42,493 nt of DNA from Sulfurimonas sp. MAG313 (GCF_029216045.1 NZ_JAEMVE010000007.1:1-42493); one strand, 5' to 3'; shown: positions 1 through 8,428, counted from the first letter of the stretch. Numbers and translations: made by a program. Notes: generated by a model not told the origin, from the letters alone.

Positions 1-42
1 ATTTCACGAGGTAAAGTTATGTATAGCTAATTGCTGAAATCA

Positions 43-61
43 CGTAGGAGATACTCCTACG
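43..61. other. Perfect stem-loop upstream of IS110 remnant
   Basis: Seen: an 8-bp perfect stem (CGTAGGAG / CTCCTACG) with an ATA triloop, followed by a second CTCCTA copy at 70-75. It lies in the non-coding stretch just upstream of the IS110-type transposase start at 98. In the IS110 subgroup the left non-coding end encodes the bridge RNA, so this could be part of one; only 97 nt of that side is in the window, so this is inference. Confidence 0.4.
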
Positions 62-97
62 CTAACGAGCTCCTAAAATAAATTTTAAGGCTCAAGT

Positions 98-148
98 ATG
101 TATTCTATCGGATTAGATATTTCTAAGTCAAGTGTAAATGTGACTTAA
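98..148 (+). pseudogene. IS110-family transposase, N-terminal remnant
   Basis: The frame reads M-Y-S-I-G-L-D-I-S-K-S-S-V-N-V-T and then hits stop codons. The pattern M-x-x-I-G-[IL]-D-[IV]-S-K is the start of IS110-family DEDD transposases, carrying the first catalytic aspartate. A full protein would be some 300-400 residues, so all but about 15 codons are gone, and no further transposase coding is seen downstream. This points to an internally deleted or decayed element whose left part extends beyond the window. Identification rests on a short but characteristic motif. Confidence 0.6.
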
Positions 149-397
149 TAGTAATTTAGTGATAAATTTAATTTTCAGTTAGGCTAATCACTTTAAGTAG
201 AGCGTAGTTTTATTCTTGTTTTTATAATAAAACTGATTCTATCGCATGAAAATGAAATGCAGTGAGGGGCCCTATACTGTGAGGTGTGAAAAATGAATAT
301 TTTTTGAAAACTTTCTTGAAAATCATTTTTTATGAGTTCTTGCTTATCTTTGTTTTAAACTAGGTTTGTATATAATACTGGAAAAATAGGATTTTCC
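149..397. other. Non-coding stretch, possible IS110 right part, with gtrA-like promoter
   Basis: No gene is seen on either strand. The first part may be the remaining 3' portion of the deleted IS110 element, but no recognisable end was found. A TATAAT box at 371-376 and an AGGA ribosome-binding site at 388-391 near the end serve the following gtrA-like gene. Confidence 0.4.
371..376 (+). promoter_or_regulatory. -10 box for gtrA-like operon
   Basis: A TATAAT sequence lies 22 nt before the proposed start at 398. No good -35 at normal spacing is visible; Campylobacterota sigma-70 promoters are known for weak -35 boxes. Transcription would begin near 383, leaving a short leader that contains the AGGA at 388-391. 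Confidence 0.45.
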
Positions 398-796
398 ATT
401 ATTAAGAAAATTGTAAAGTTTAGTTCTGTTGGTGCGCTTGGGACCTTGACTAATCTCATGATCTTTAGTGTTATGACACTAATGAATGTAAATTATAATC
501 TTGCATCTACGGCCGCTTTTCTAGTGGCGGTTACACAAAACTTTAGTCTTAATAAAAAATGGACCTTTAAAGATCATAATTCACAAGAAAATAATAAATT
601 TATTAAATATGTATCTTTGAACTTTTTAAGTTTTTTAGGAAATTTGCTGGTTCTTAATTTAGTTGTATATAGTTTTGGTGAGGATAAGTTGATTCAAATT
701 TTAGGTCAACTTATAGGTATTGGTGTTGCTATGGGGTTTAATTTTTTAGTAAGTTATCTATTCATATTTAAAAAGTTTAAAGAGGAAGTTGAATGA
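398..796 (+). CDS. GtrA-like membrane protein (proposed ATT start)
   Basis: GtrA-family proteins are small four-helix membrane proteins, thought to help flip or handle polyprenyl-phosphate-linked sugars. Four hydrophobic segments are seen, with the family pattern K-F-x-x-V-G-x-x-G-T-x-x-N in the first helix and a basic W-x-F segment after the second. Homology runs upstream of the first conventional start (TTG at 446), which would remove half of helix 1. The frame is open from 359 but has no ATG, GTG or TTG before 446. An AGGA at 388-391 sits 6 nt before ATT 398, giving 132 residues, a normal length. The start is therefore inferred. The stop overlaps the next start by 4 nt (ATGA), so the two genes are probably coupled. 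Confidence 0.75.
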   Translation: MIKKIVKFSSVGALGTLTNLMIFSVMTLMNVNYNLASTAAFLVAVTQNFSLNKKWTFKDHNSQENNKFIKYVSLNFLSFLGNLLVLNLVVYSFGEDKLIQILGQLIGIGVAMGFNFLVSYLFIFKKFKEEVE

Positions 797-1524
797 AAAA
801 TGCTGTTGTCGTTATACCAACTTATAATGAAATTGAAAATATCGAAATTATTTTAGAAAAAGTTTTCAGTTTATCTTTAAACTTAGATATCTTAGTGGTA
901 GATGATAACTCACCTGATCTTACTCACGCTAAGGTTCAAGAGCTCATTGATAATAAAACCTATAACTCATCTTTGAACCTAATTATTAGACAAAACAAAG
1001 AAGGACTTGGAAAGGCCTATATTGAAGGTTTCAAATGGTGCTTGGCCCAAGAATATACTTATATTATTGAAATGGATGCGGATCTTTCCCATGATCCTAA
1101 GTATATACCTTCATTTTTAGAAAACATAAAAGATAATGACTTAGTTATTGGATCTCGTTATGTTAAAGGCGGTGGTGTAGTTAACTGGTCTATGTTTCGA
1201 AAACTAATTAGTTTTGGAGGCAGTGCCTACTCTCGAATAATTTTAGGCATCTCTATAAAAGACGTAACGGGCGGCTTTAAATGTTTTAAATATGAGGTTT
1301 TAAAAAGTATTAATTTAGACAATATAATGAGTGCTGGTTATGCTTTTCAAATTGAGATGAACTACAGAACACTTTTAAAAGGATTTAAGGTAAAAGAAGT
1401 ACCTATTGTCTTTGAAGACCGAGTTCTTGGAAAATCTAAGATGTCTAAAAAAATCTTTATAGAGGCTTTATGGAATGTTCTTCTCTTGCGTATTCACAAG
1501 AAAGATATTTTGAATGAGAAATAG
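793..1524 (+). CDS. Polyprenol-phosphate sugar synthase, GT2 (DPM1-like)
   Basis: Family 2 glycosyltransferase of the dolichol/polyprenol-phosphate mannose synthase type. It transfers a sugar from a nucleotide sugar to a polyprenyl phosphate on the cytoplasmic face of the membrane. Seen: the N-terminal V-I-P-T-Y-N-E strand, the nucleotide-binding VDDNSPD (residues 36-42), the metal-binding D-A-D (95-97), GSRY (120-123), and the acceptor-side D-V-T-G-G-F-K (about 156-162). At 243 residues it is the soluble short form without a C-terminal membrane domain. It overlaps the GtrA gene by 4 nt and the GT39 gene by 11 nt, so the three act together. The sugar cannot be read from the sequence. Confidence 0.9.
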   Translation: MKNAVVVIPTYNEIENIEIILEKVFSLSLNLDILVVDDNSPDLTHAKVQELIDNKTYNSSLNLIIRQNKEGLGKAYIEGFKWCLAQEYTYIIEMDADLSHDPKYIPSFLENIKDNDLVIGSRYVKGGGVVNWSMFRKLISFGGSAYSRIILGISIKDVTGGFKCFKYEVLKSINLDNIMSAGYAFQIEMNYRTLLKGFKVKEVPIVFEDRVLGKSKMSKKIFIEALWNVLLLRIHKKDILNEK

Positions 1525-2932
1525 AGAAAAACTTGTTCTACTTGTTTATACGCTTTTTAACATTATCGCTAATCAGTTTTTAAAACTTTACTCAGATGAA
1601 GCGTATTATTGGATTTGGTCCAAAAAACTTGATTTTTCTTATTTTGACCATCCTCCTATGGTGGCTTACTTTATAAAACTTACTACACTTTTTAGTGATG
1701 AAGCACTTTTTTTACGACTTCCTGCTGCCTTATTAGTTTCAGCAACAGCGTATATTCTATATTTATTAGCGAAAAAGATATTTGATGAGCAAAGTGCTGT
1801 GTATACCTTTTATGTATTTATTAGTTCCATATTTATTTTAGCGGGTTCAACAATTATCGCTCCTGATACGCCTATGATGTTTTTTTGGGCCTTAGTTTTA
1901 TATAGTGCGTATTGTTATATAGAAGAAGATTCCAAAGCTCATGCCATCCTTTTGGGTGTCTCAGGTGGGGCGTTGCTTTTGTCTAAGTATCCAGGCGTCT
2001 TAGTTTTATTTACCACCTTAGTATATATTTTGATGTATAAAAAAGAACTCTTTAAAGATAAATTTTTATATATAGCTATGGGACTCGTTCTTCTTGTGTT
2101 TGCCCCTGTTTTATATTGGAACTATATACATGATTTCATTTCTTTTACCTTTCAGTTGGAACATGGGATTTCTAAAGAAAAAGTTTTTTTAGCGGATGAA
2201 TTTTTTAACTTTATTGGTGCGCAATTAGTCTTGTTTCATCCTTTTTATCTTATCCCTCTTTTCTTTTTTATTCTCAGAGACAAAAAACGATTTGAGAAGA
2301 AAAAAGTCTATCTTTTACTCCCATTCTTATTTGTAATTGTATTTTTCTCATACAATGCAGCCTTTAAAGAAGCTAATGCCCAATGGGCAGCGGGTGCTTA
2401 TCTAAGCGCGGCTATCTTATTTGGCCATTACATACATCATTATAAGGTGTATAAACTTTTAATTGCGGGACTTGTTTTTAGTAGTGTTGTCTTTATTTTG
2501 ATTAAAACACCCCTTGGGCCAAACTATGTAAATCCTGTTACTAATCTTATGTCAAGACTTGGGAAGATAGATAACTTTTCACAAGAGATAAACTCGCTGA
2601 ATTTAAATTTAGATAAGTATGATTATATTATTATTGATGATTATCATGGCTCAGAAATACCTTATTTTTTTAAAAAATATAAGAACGTAATAGTTCTAGC
2701 AAATGCAAGATTTTCGAATTACAATATTTGGCGATATGATGAGAACAATGTTTCTTTAATGTCTCCTTTAACAAAAATACCAAAACTTGGTAAATGTTTA
2801 TATATTGGAAGAAATTTTTTCGCCTTGGCGGAACTAGAAAAACTCTTTGGTAATAAAAACCAGATTGCGCATTTTCAAAAACACGTAAGCAAGTGGGATT
2901 TACATTATTATTTTGTTGAGTATACAAACTAA
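1514..2932 (+). CDS. GT39/ArnT-type membrane glycosyltransferase
   Basis: Integral membrane glycosyltransferase of the protein-mannosyltransferase/ArnT superfamily (PMT_2). Such enzymes take a sugar from a polyprenyl-phosphate carrier and add it to a lipid or protein on the periplasmic side. Seen: a first loop with acidic DEAYYW (28-33) and FDHPP (44-48), typical of the catalytic loop, then many hydrophobic segments up to about residue 335 and a soluble C-terminal tail. The upstream GtrA-like flippase and DPM1-like synthase would supply its donor. The acceptor could be lipid A, another lipid or a protein; the sequence does not decide. Confidence 0.85.
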   Translation: MRNREKLVLLVYTLFNIIANQFLKLYSDEAYYWIWSKKLDFSYFDHPPMVAYFIKLTTLFSDEALFLRLPAALLVSATAYILYLLAKKIFDEQSAVYTFYVFISSIFILAGSTIIAPDTPMMFFWALVLYSAYCYIEEDSKAHAILLGVSGGALLLSKYPGVLVLFTTLVYILMYKKELFKDKFLYIAMGLVLLVFAPVLYWNYIHDFISFTFQLEHGISKEKVFLADEFFNFIGAQLVLFHPFYLIPLFFFILRDKKRFEKKKVYLLLPFLFVIVFFSYNAAFKEANAQWAAGAYLSAAILFGHYIHHYKVYKLLIAGLVFSSVVFILIKTPLGPNYVNPVTNLMSRLGKIDNFSQEINSLNLNLDKYDYIIIDDYHGSEIPYFFKKYKNVIVLANARFSNYNIWRYDENNVSLMSPLTKIPKLGKCLYIGRNFFALAELEKLFGNKNQIAHFQKHVSKWDLHYYFVEYTN

Positions 2933-2984
2933 GTTTTTATACTAGGCTTAGTGGTGTTTATAAGTATTCAAAGTATAAACTAAG

Positions 2985-2990
2985 TATAAT
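2985..2990 (+). promoter_or_regulatory. -10 box upstream of lptF-like gene
   Basis: TATAAT lies about 24 nt before the small reading frame at 3014, which is followed directly by the LptF/LptG gene. It is the best -10 candidate in this 150-nt gap. Confidence 0.4.
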
Positions 2991-3013
2991 TAAATCTAAG
3001 TAGTAGGGAAACA

Positions 3014-3091
3014 ATGAACACTATTGGATATCAAGCTGTTTTGATCTTAGACTTCTCATTTTCGATATATTGGAATAGCCTATATGCATAA
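3014..3091 (+). CDS. Short upstream reading frame, possible guaA-start remnant
   Basis: A 25-codon frame begins with ATG, preceded by AGGGA 5 nt upstream, and ends inside the first codons of the LptF/LptG gene, overlapping its start by 8 nt. That gene has no clear ribosome-binding site of its own, so the small frame may couple translation. Residues 9-14 (V-L-I-L-D-F) resemble the start of GMP synthase GuaA, where the pattern is followed by G-S-Q-Y; here the match ends at once. It may be a decayed remnant, a leader peptide or chance. Confidence 0.3.
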   Translation: MNTIGYQAVLILDFSFSIYWNSLYA

Positions 3092-4103
3092 ACTCAAAGC
3101 GTATTTATTAACGAACTTTTCACATCTTTATTTTTCTATATTTATGCCATTATTTGTTATTGCTTCTGTTATAATGCTCGTTAAAATAGCTGCATTTACT
3201 TCAATTATACAACTTAGCCTACTTGAAATGCTCAAACTATATACCTTTATGTTACCAGAACTGCTTTTTTATATTTTGCCAGTAACCTTCTTTGTGTCAG
3301 CCGTTTTAGCTGTATCTAAACTTTCAAATGATAATGAAATGCTGGTTATCTTTTCTTTAGGAATTAAACCCCTCACTATTTTGAACTTTTTTGCTAGATT
3401 GGCCTTTATTCAGAGTCTTTTACTCTTTTTACTTTTCTTTTTGGTGACACCTTATGCTAAAAGTCTTGCGGGAAACTTTTTAAAAATTAAGAAAAATGAA
3501 GCAAAATTTAATATTGAAGCTTCGGAATATGGACATAAGTTTGGTGAATGGCTTATTTTTGTAGGGAAAAATATAGATGAAAATAAGTTTGCAGATATTA
3601 TTCTTTTTAATCAAAAACAAAAAGAAGAAACACTTCTTGTTGCTAATACAGCAGAAATAATAAATAAAGCAGGTGTCTTAACCCTTCAGCTTAATCTAGG
3701 TAAGGGATTTACCTATTCAAAAGATTCTTTGTCTCAAATGTCTTTTCGAAAACTTTATATTAATGATAGTGCGCAAACAGACACAACGACTTATGTTAAC
3801 ACGAAGCAGTATTGGTTTAATCCAGATCGCCGAGAAGCCTTAAAAAAACAATTTATAATTGGTAGTTTATTAAGCCTTTTCCCTTTAATAAGTGTCTTTT
3901 TAATTCCAACTATAGGTATTATTAATGTACGACATCAAAAAGGGCATACCTATGCGTATATATTTACAAGTATTATACTGTATTATGGAGTTAGCTTTTC
4001 TCTCATTAAGCCTATAGGACTCTATACTATTGCTATTATGAGTATTATGAGTTTGCTCATTGTCATCCCTTTATACATACAAACAATAGCCAAACGATAT
4101 TAA
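3084..4103 (+). CDS. LptF/LptG family LPS-export permease
   Basis: YjgP/YjgQ-family permease, a subunit of the LptB2FG ABC transporter that extracts lipopolysaccharide from the inner membrane and passes it to LptC. Seen: three hydrophobic segments in the first 125 residues, a periplasmic beta-rich domain (about 130-250), and three more segments to the end, the typical LptF/G 3+3 layout, at a normal 339 residues. Whether it is LptF or LptG cannot be settled by eye. In several Campylobacterota an Lpt permease gene sits next to truA; here truA is some 26 kb away. It converges on cheV. Confidence 0.85.
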   Translation: MHKLKAYLLTNFSHLYFSIFMPLFVIASVIMLVKIAAFTSIIQLSLLEMLKLYTFMLPELLFYILPVTFFVSAVLAVSKLSNDNEMLVIFSLGIKPLTILNFFARLAFIQSLLLFLLFFLVTPYAKSLAGNFLKIKKNEAKFNIEASEYGHKFGEWLIFVGKNIDENKFADIILFNQKQKEETLLVANTAEIINKAGVLTLQLNLGKGFTYSKDSLSQMSFRKLYINDSAQTDTTTYVNTKQYWFNPDRREALKKQFIIGSLLSLFPLISVFLIPTIGIINVRHQKGHTYAYIFTSIILYYGVSFSLIKPIGLYTIAIMSIMSLLIVIPLYIQTIAKRY

Positions 4104-4138
4104 TATTACTTAAGGGAAGTGTTAAAGATTTTAAAAGT

Positions 4139-4171
4139 CAAAGAAATAGCTTTGTTTTGTGAAAAAAAGCT
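4139..4171. terminator. Weak terminator between convergent lptF-like and cheV
   Basis: On the plus strand CAAAG (4139-4143) pairs with CTTTG (4150-4154) and is followed by TTTT. An alternative hairpin AGCTTT (4148-4153) / AAAGCT (4166-4171) could serve the minus strand. The stems are short. Confidence 0.35.
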
Positions 4172-4174
4172 TGG

Positions 4175-5125
4175 TTAGTATAAACCTCTTTCATTCATGA
4201 GTTTGATAACAAGAGGTAAGATATCATGGCTTTTTGTTTTATTTACAAACCCATCCGCACCTAAGTTTTCGGCTTCTCGTTTGTTGTTTTCTCCTGTCAT
4301 TGAGGAATTTACTATGATAGGAATATCTGCTGTTTGAGGATTCTCTCTAAGCAGTCTAAGTACTGTAAACCCTGACATTTCAGGCATTTCTATGTCTGTA
4401 ATAATAGCGGGTATTATAGACTTGTCGGGTAAATCATTTATATAGTCTATAAGTAATTTTCCATTATTAAATACCTTGTGTGCAACCTCGGCCTTAGTTA
4501 GAATTTGTTTAAGATGTCTTTGGGCTACCTTTGAATCTTCCGCAATCAATAAAATTCCATTTTGTAATTTTTCAGGAAAATCAATATCTTTGATATTCTC
4601 AGGAGACTCATTAACATTAACCATAGCAGAAGGAATAACATCTGCAAGAAGTTGCTCAAAGTCCAAAACCATACAAATACTTCCATCTTCAAGACGTGTG
4701 TCATTAACTACCTTGGCCTCATCACTCATATTATAAGAGTCTGGTGCATGCATATCTGACCAGTTCTTTTTAATTACACGGTGCGCTTCGGTAATACGTA
4801 AGCCAATAATGACTCCATTGAAGTCACAAATCAGAAGTCTAGAGGTGTCGTTTTCTTTATAGGCTATAGGGTTGTTAAGCCACAATGGAAGATTTAGTAT
4901 AGGAATTTGAAGGCCACGTAGGACAATGGTTCCTTCAAGTAAACGATGAGACGATGGAATTTCAGTAAGAAAATGATTTTTTGCTTCAACCACTTCACGT
5001 GTTTTAAAAACATTAATAGCATAAAAAGGGGTGTGCTCACCTTCTGAAGCTTTAAAAACAAGAAGTTGAACCTCGTTGTTTTTAGCAAGTTGAGTGGAAG
5101 CGTCAACATGGTCCATTAATGACAT
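4175..5125 (-). CDS. cheV: Chemotaxis protein CheV (CheW-receiver)
   Basis: Coupling protein that links chemoreceptors to the histidine kinase CheA and can be phosphorylated for adaptation. Seen: an N-terminal CheW-like domain (about 15-165) and a C-terminal receiver domain (about 190-316) with acidic pair E196-D197, phosphoacceptor D244 in T-D-I-E-M-P, and a conserved N-K-T near residue 295. The 316-residue length is normal for CheV. The gene stands alone, away from other che genes, as often in Campylobacterota. A TATAAT at 5167-5162 (minus strand) and a GAGGAAT ribosome-binding site support the start. Confidence 0.93.
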   Translation of the reverse strand: MSLMDHVDASTQLAKNNEVQLLVFKASEGEHTPFYAINVFKTREVVEAKNHFLTEIPSSHRLLEGTIVLRGLQIPILNLPLWLNNPIAYKENDTSRLLICDFNGVIIGLRITEAHRVIKKNWSDMHAPDSYNMSDEAKVVNDTRLEDGSICMVLDFEQLLADVIPSAMVNVNESPENIKDIDFPEKLQNGILLIAEDSKVAQRHLKQILTKAEVAHKVFNNGKLLIDYINDLPDKSIIPAIITDIEMPEMSGFTVLRLLRENPQTADIPIIVNSSMTGENNKREAENLGADGFVNKTKSHDILPLVIKLMNERGLY

Positions 5126-5161
5126 GGTAATTCCTCTTGTGATTTTATTGCATTGAAAATT

Positions 5162-5167
5162 ATTATA
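5162..5167 (-). promoter_or_regulatory. -10 box of cheV
   Basis: Read on the minus strand this is TATAAT preceded by ATGC, about 37 nt before the cheV start, with a ribosome-binding site in between. Confidence 0.5.
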
Positions 5168-5216
5168 GCATAGATTGTGTTGGCAAGTAAATACAAAATG
5201 ATGAGAATAATTATTG

Positions 5217-5222
5217 TATAAT
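5217..5222 (+). promoter_or_regulatory. -10 box 6 nt before adaptor start (leaderless)
   Basis: TATAAT ends exactly 6 nt before the ATG at 5229, so transcription should begin at or next to the start codon. No ribosome-binding site is possible in the CTGCTT between them. Confidence 0.5.
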
Positions 5223-5228
5223 CTGCTT

Positions 5229-6020
5229 ATGAAAAAAATAATAATTTATATGAGTTTGACTTTGAGCTTAATGGGTGCTCAATATTATTCTAAAGTACAA
5301 CCTTATGAACTCTATACCCTTCAGTCAAATGTCTCAGGCCTGATTGTAAAATCAGATATAAACAGTGAAGGTAAAGTGCTCGGTACTCGTGCTTTTATAA
5401 AGATAGATGATGAAATTGATCAAAAAGAACGTCAGCTTTTAAAAGTAAAAAAAACAAGTTTAGAAAAGAGTCTAGTTCTTAATAATCACATGGCTGAAAA
5501 CCTTTCTGAAATGATTGAGAAGAAAAAAATAAATTATGAACGTATTAAAAACCTTCCTATTAAGTCAAGTGTAGAAAAGGACAAAGAATTCTTCGATCTT
5601 TCAACAACATTAAATTTAGAACTGTCTACTTTAGAAAAGATAGAAACTATACATGCTCAATTGAGTGATACGCAGTTGAGGCTAGAACAGCTTAAACGTT
5701 TTATTCAAGATAAAGAGATAAGTGCGCCTAATATGGTTTTATATAAACTTTATGTGAAAAAAGGACAAGTCGTAAGTCCTGGTATGAACTTAGCTGATGT
5801 TGCTGATGTCTCTAAGGCTAAACTAACCATTTTTTTAAATGCTAATGAATTAGAAAAGGTTCAGTCTTTAAAAATTTATTTAAATGATATAGAAACTTCT
5901 TATAAAATTGATAAGATATGGCCATTAAGTGATACCGAACATATTTCTTCTTATAAAACTGAAATATTAATCAAAGCACCTGCGCAGTTTTCAAAACTGT
6001 ATAAAATTGAATTTAAATAA
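5229..6020 (+). CDS. Periplasmic adaptor (HlyD/MFP-like)
   Basis: Likely membrane-fusion protein linking an inner-membrane pump to a TolC-type channel. Seen: a signal sequence (M-K-K-I-I-I-Y..., cleavage near M-G-A-Q), a lipoyl-like half before a helical hairpin (about 70-165), and the second half (about 165-195) with K-K-G-Q-V-V-S-P-G, the usual return strand of biotinyl-lipoyl folds. At 263 residues it is short. The ATG at 5229 is preferred over one 15 nt upstream because it directly begins the signal peptide. It lies 16 nt before argD and two genes before a TolC-like protein; no pump gene is nearby. Confidence 0.75.
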   Translation: MKKIIIYMSLTLSLMGAQYYSKVQPYELYTLQSNVSGLIVKSDINSEGKVLGTRAFIKIDDEIDQKERQLLKVKKTSLEKSLVLNNHMAENLSEMIEKKKINYERIKNLPIKSSVEKDKEFFDLSTTLNLELSTLEKIETIHAQLSDTQLRLEQLKRFIQDKEISAPNMVLYKLYVKKGQVVSPGMNLADVADVSKAKLTIFLNANELEKVQSLKIYLNDIETSYKIDKIWPLSDTEHISSYKTEILIKAPAQFSKLYKIEFK

Positions 6021-6036
6021 TAACTAAGGAAGCCTT

Positions 6037-7224
6037 ATGTCAAAGAACTTACAAGAAATAGAAAAACAATATATCATTCCAACTTATGGACGAAACTATA
6101 CAAACTTTGTTTCAGCAAAAAATGCAAGTATTACAGATGATAAAGGTAAAGAATATATAGATTTCACCTCAGGAATTGGGGTCGTTAGTGTGGGACATTC
6201 AAACGAAAGAGTATCAAAGGCTTTATGTGCTCAGGCGGATAAGATTATGCATATATCTAACCTTTATGTGATTGAACCTCAGGTGAAATGTGCTGAACGC
6301 ATAGTGAAACAAAGTACCTATGATATGCAATGCTTTTTTGCAAACTCAGGGGCTGAAGCAAATGAAGGCGCGATTAAAATTGCAAGAAAATATGGTGAAA
6401 TCGAGGGAGAAAGCAAACGTTATAAAATAATTACTCTAGATAAATCTTTTCATGGAAGAACGATTACCGCCTTAAAAGCAACAGGCCAAGAAGCCATGCA
6501 TAACTACTTTGGTCCGTTCCCCGATGGATTTACTTATGCAGCTGATCTTGACGCTATTGAAGGTATGATAGACAGTCATACCGTGGCTGTTATGATAGAA
6601 CTTGTTCAAGGTGAGGGAGGTGTAGAACCTCTTGATAAGAAAAAGGTTCAAGCCTTAGAAAAGATGTTAAAGTCTAAAGATATTTTATTGATAGTAGATG
6701 AAGTTCAAACAGGGGTATATCGAACGGGTGAATTTTTGGCCTCCAATGTATATGAAATTGAACCCGATATTATCACCTTAGCCAAAGGTCTTGGTGGAGG
6801 TATCCCCATTGGTGTGGTTATGACCTCTAAAAAAGAGGTTTTAAGCCCAGGTGATCATGGCTCAACCTTTGGTGGAAACTACCTTTCTACGGTATGTGCA
6901 AATACGGTAATAGATATTTTAGTAGAGCGCAAAGCTTCGGGGGAATTAGATGAAACATTTTTAATGTTTGAAAATAAACTCAAAGAAGTGTTTAAAAATA
7001 ATCGAAATTTATTTACCTCAAGTGTTGGATTTGGATTGATGAGAGGCTTGCGAGTTAAAGACGCACAAACCTTAACAAATATTATCAATCTTTCTCATGA
7101 AAAAGGTTTATTAATGCTTAAAGCAGGGCGAAATACCTTGCGTTTTCTTCCTCCCCTTACTATCAGTGAAGCAGAAACAAATGAAGGGTTTAAGAGGTTA
7201 GATGAAGCACTTTCTTCTTTATAG
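6037..7224 (+). CDS. argD: Acetylornithine aminotransferase ArgD
   Basis: PLP-dependent class III aminotransferase converting N-acetylglutamate semialdehyde to N-acetylornithine in arginine synthesis; many ArgD enzymes also make succinyl-diaminopimelate. Seen: F-A-N-S-G-A-E-A-N-E for phosphate binding (about 107-116), F-H-G-R-T (about 148-152), the cofactor aspartate in I-V-D-E-V-Q-T-G, and the Schiff-base lysine in T-L-A-K-G-L-G-G-G. The 395-residue length is standard and AAGGAAG precedes the start. Its 3' end overlaps the TolC-like gene by 23 nt, which ties an amino-acid gene to an efflux-type operon. Confidence 0.93.
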   Translation: MSKNLQEIEKQYIIPTYGRNYTNFVSAKNASITDDKGKEYIDFTSGIGVVSVGHSNERVSKALCAQADKIMHISNLYVIEPQVKCAERIVKQSTYDMQCFFANSGAEANEGAIKIARKYGEIEGESKRYKIITLDKSFHGRTITALKATGQEAMHNYFGPFPDGFTYAADLDAIEGMIDSHTVAVMIELVQGEGGVEPLDKKKVQALEKMLKSKDILLIVDEVQTGVYRTGEFLASNVYEIEPDIITLAKGLGGGIPIGVVMTSKKEVLSPGDHGSTFGGNYLSTVCANTVIDILVERKASGELDETFLMFENKLKEVFKNNRNLFTSSVGFGLMRGLRVKDAQTLTNIINLSHEKGLLMLKAGRNTLRFLPPLTISEAETNEGFKRLDEALSSL

Positions 7225-8428
7225 TCTTCTTTTTAGCTCACTATTAAGAGCAGAACATGTAGACCTTGATCCCTATATATCCAATCTAAAGCAAAAAGAA
7301 TTTTCGTACGATTATGAAAAATCACTCTTAGAAAAAAAGAAGTTAAGAGACTCATGGATTCAGCCTATTAAACTGCGCTATAGTATCTCAAAAAGCAATC
7401 CTTATAATGAAGGTGGTGCGGGTGTGCAAATGGTGCAAAATTCTGCTATTGCCCTAGATCAGCCTATTTTTAAGTTTGGTGGTATTTATTATGGTATTAA
7501 GTTCTCAGAAGCTTCGTATTTATATAATAAATATAGCATAGATGTAAGTAAAAGAAAGATGATTAAAGACGCTATCTCTTTGTTAATGCAAATTAAACAA
7601 ACCCATCTAACGATACTCAAACAAGAACTTCAAATTGATAATTCTCGTATTAACTTAGAACAGAAAAAAGAGCAGTATCTTAATGGTCAGTTGGACTCAG
7701 GTTTTTTAAATAATGCTATTATTAAAAAAAACAGGGTGACTCAGACCTTATATGACTTACAAACGTCTCAGGAACGTTTGATTTCTAAGTTTGGTGCCAT
7801 TAGTGATTTAAATTATAAAGAAGCAAAAATACCTAATCTTTTATTAGTGAGTAAAAAAGAATTTTTAGAAAAGAATATTGATATAAAACAAGTGCAAAGT
7901 GAAGAAAAAAGAAATCTATATAACAAAAATGTTACTGTGGCTAAATATCTTCCTTCTATAAATCTTACAGCAGGGTATAGCTGGGATAAGCTAGAAAACC
8001 CATCCTTTAGTGGGGTGTCTTTTCCTAGTCCTCCTGAGACGAGTTATTATAATTATGGGCTAAAGGCTAATATATCCTTAGACTTTAATAGTTTCAGAGA
8101 TATTGAGTCTGCTCAGGTGGATTATCTTAAATCTGTCGTTGTAATAGATGATAAAAAACGTGAGCTTTTGGCCTTATATGAACAAGTTAGTCAAAACTTG
8201 AAAAACTTTGATAAAAAAATTCATTTGTCTATAGAAAATGAGTCCTTATATACTAAGCTTTTAGATGAAACAAAACAGCTTTTTAAGGCAGGATATAAAA
8301 CACAATATGATGTGCGAAATCTTTCTAATTCTGTAAAGATAGAAAAGGTTGATCAAAAGATATTTGAAATCGATAAACAATTAGAGCTGTTAAATTTATA
8401 TGAAAAGTTAGTAAATGCAGAAGTTTAG
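7202..8428 (+). CDS. TolC-family outer-membrane channel protein
   Basis: Outer-membrane efflux protein. Seen: a signal peptide (residues 1-17, ending L-R-A-E), long helical stretches with heptad character in two halves (about 100-190 and 300-400), and a strand segment rich in aromatic residues around 250-290, matching the repeated TolC layout of helical barrel plus beta-strands. At 408 residues it is near the family norm. It starts inside the end of argD and overlaps the next gene by 14 nt. With the adaptor at 5229 it would make two of three parts of an efflux or secretion system; the pump must be elsewhere. Confidence 0.8.
   Translation: MKHFLLYSLLFSSLLRAEHVDLDPYISNLKQKEFSYDYEKSLLEKKKLRDSWIQPIKLRYSISKSNPYNEGGAGVQMVQNSAIALDQPIFKFGGIYYGIKFSEASYLYNKYSIDVSKRKMIKDAISLLMQIKQTHLTILKQELQIDNSRINLEQKKEQYLNGQLDSGFLNNAIIKKNRVTQTLYDLQTSQERLISKFGAISDLNYKEAKIPNLLLVSKKEFLEKNIDIKQVQSEEKRNLYNKNVTVAKYLPSINLTAGYSWDKLENPSFSGVSFPSPPETSYYNYGLKANISLDFNSFRDIESAQVDYLKSVVVIDDKKRELLALYEQVSQNLKNFDKKIHLSIENESLYTKLLDETKQLFKAGYKTQYDVRNLSNSVKIEKVDQKIFEIDKQLELLNLYEKLVNAEV

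Noticed and set aside
241-290. Possible second copy of the 265-bp element end (GGGGCCCTATACT)
   Set aside because: It shares only CCCTATACT with the element and lacks the outer GGGCACCTC.
2670-2927. Minus-strand frame inside the GT39 gene
   Set aside because: Lies wholly within a well-supported gene and its product has no recognisable pattern.
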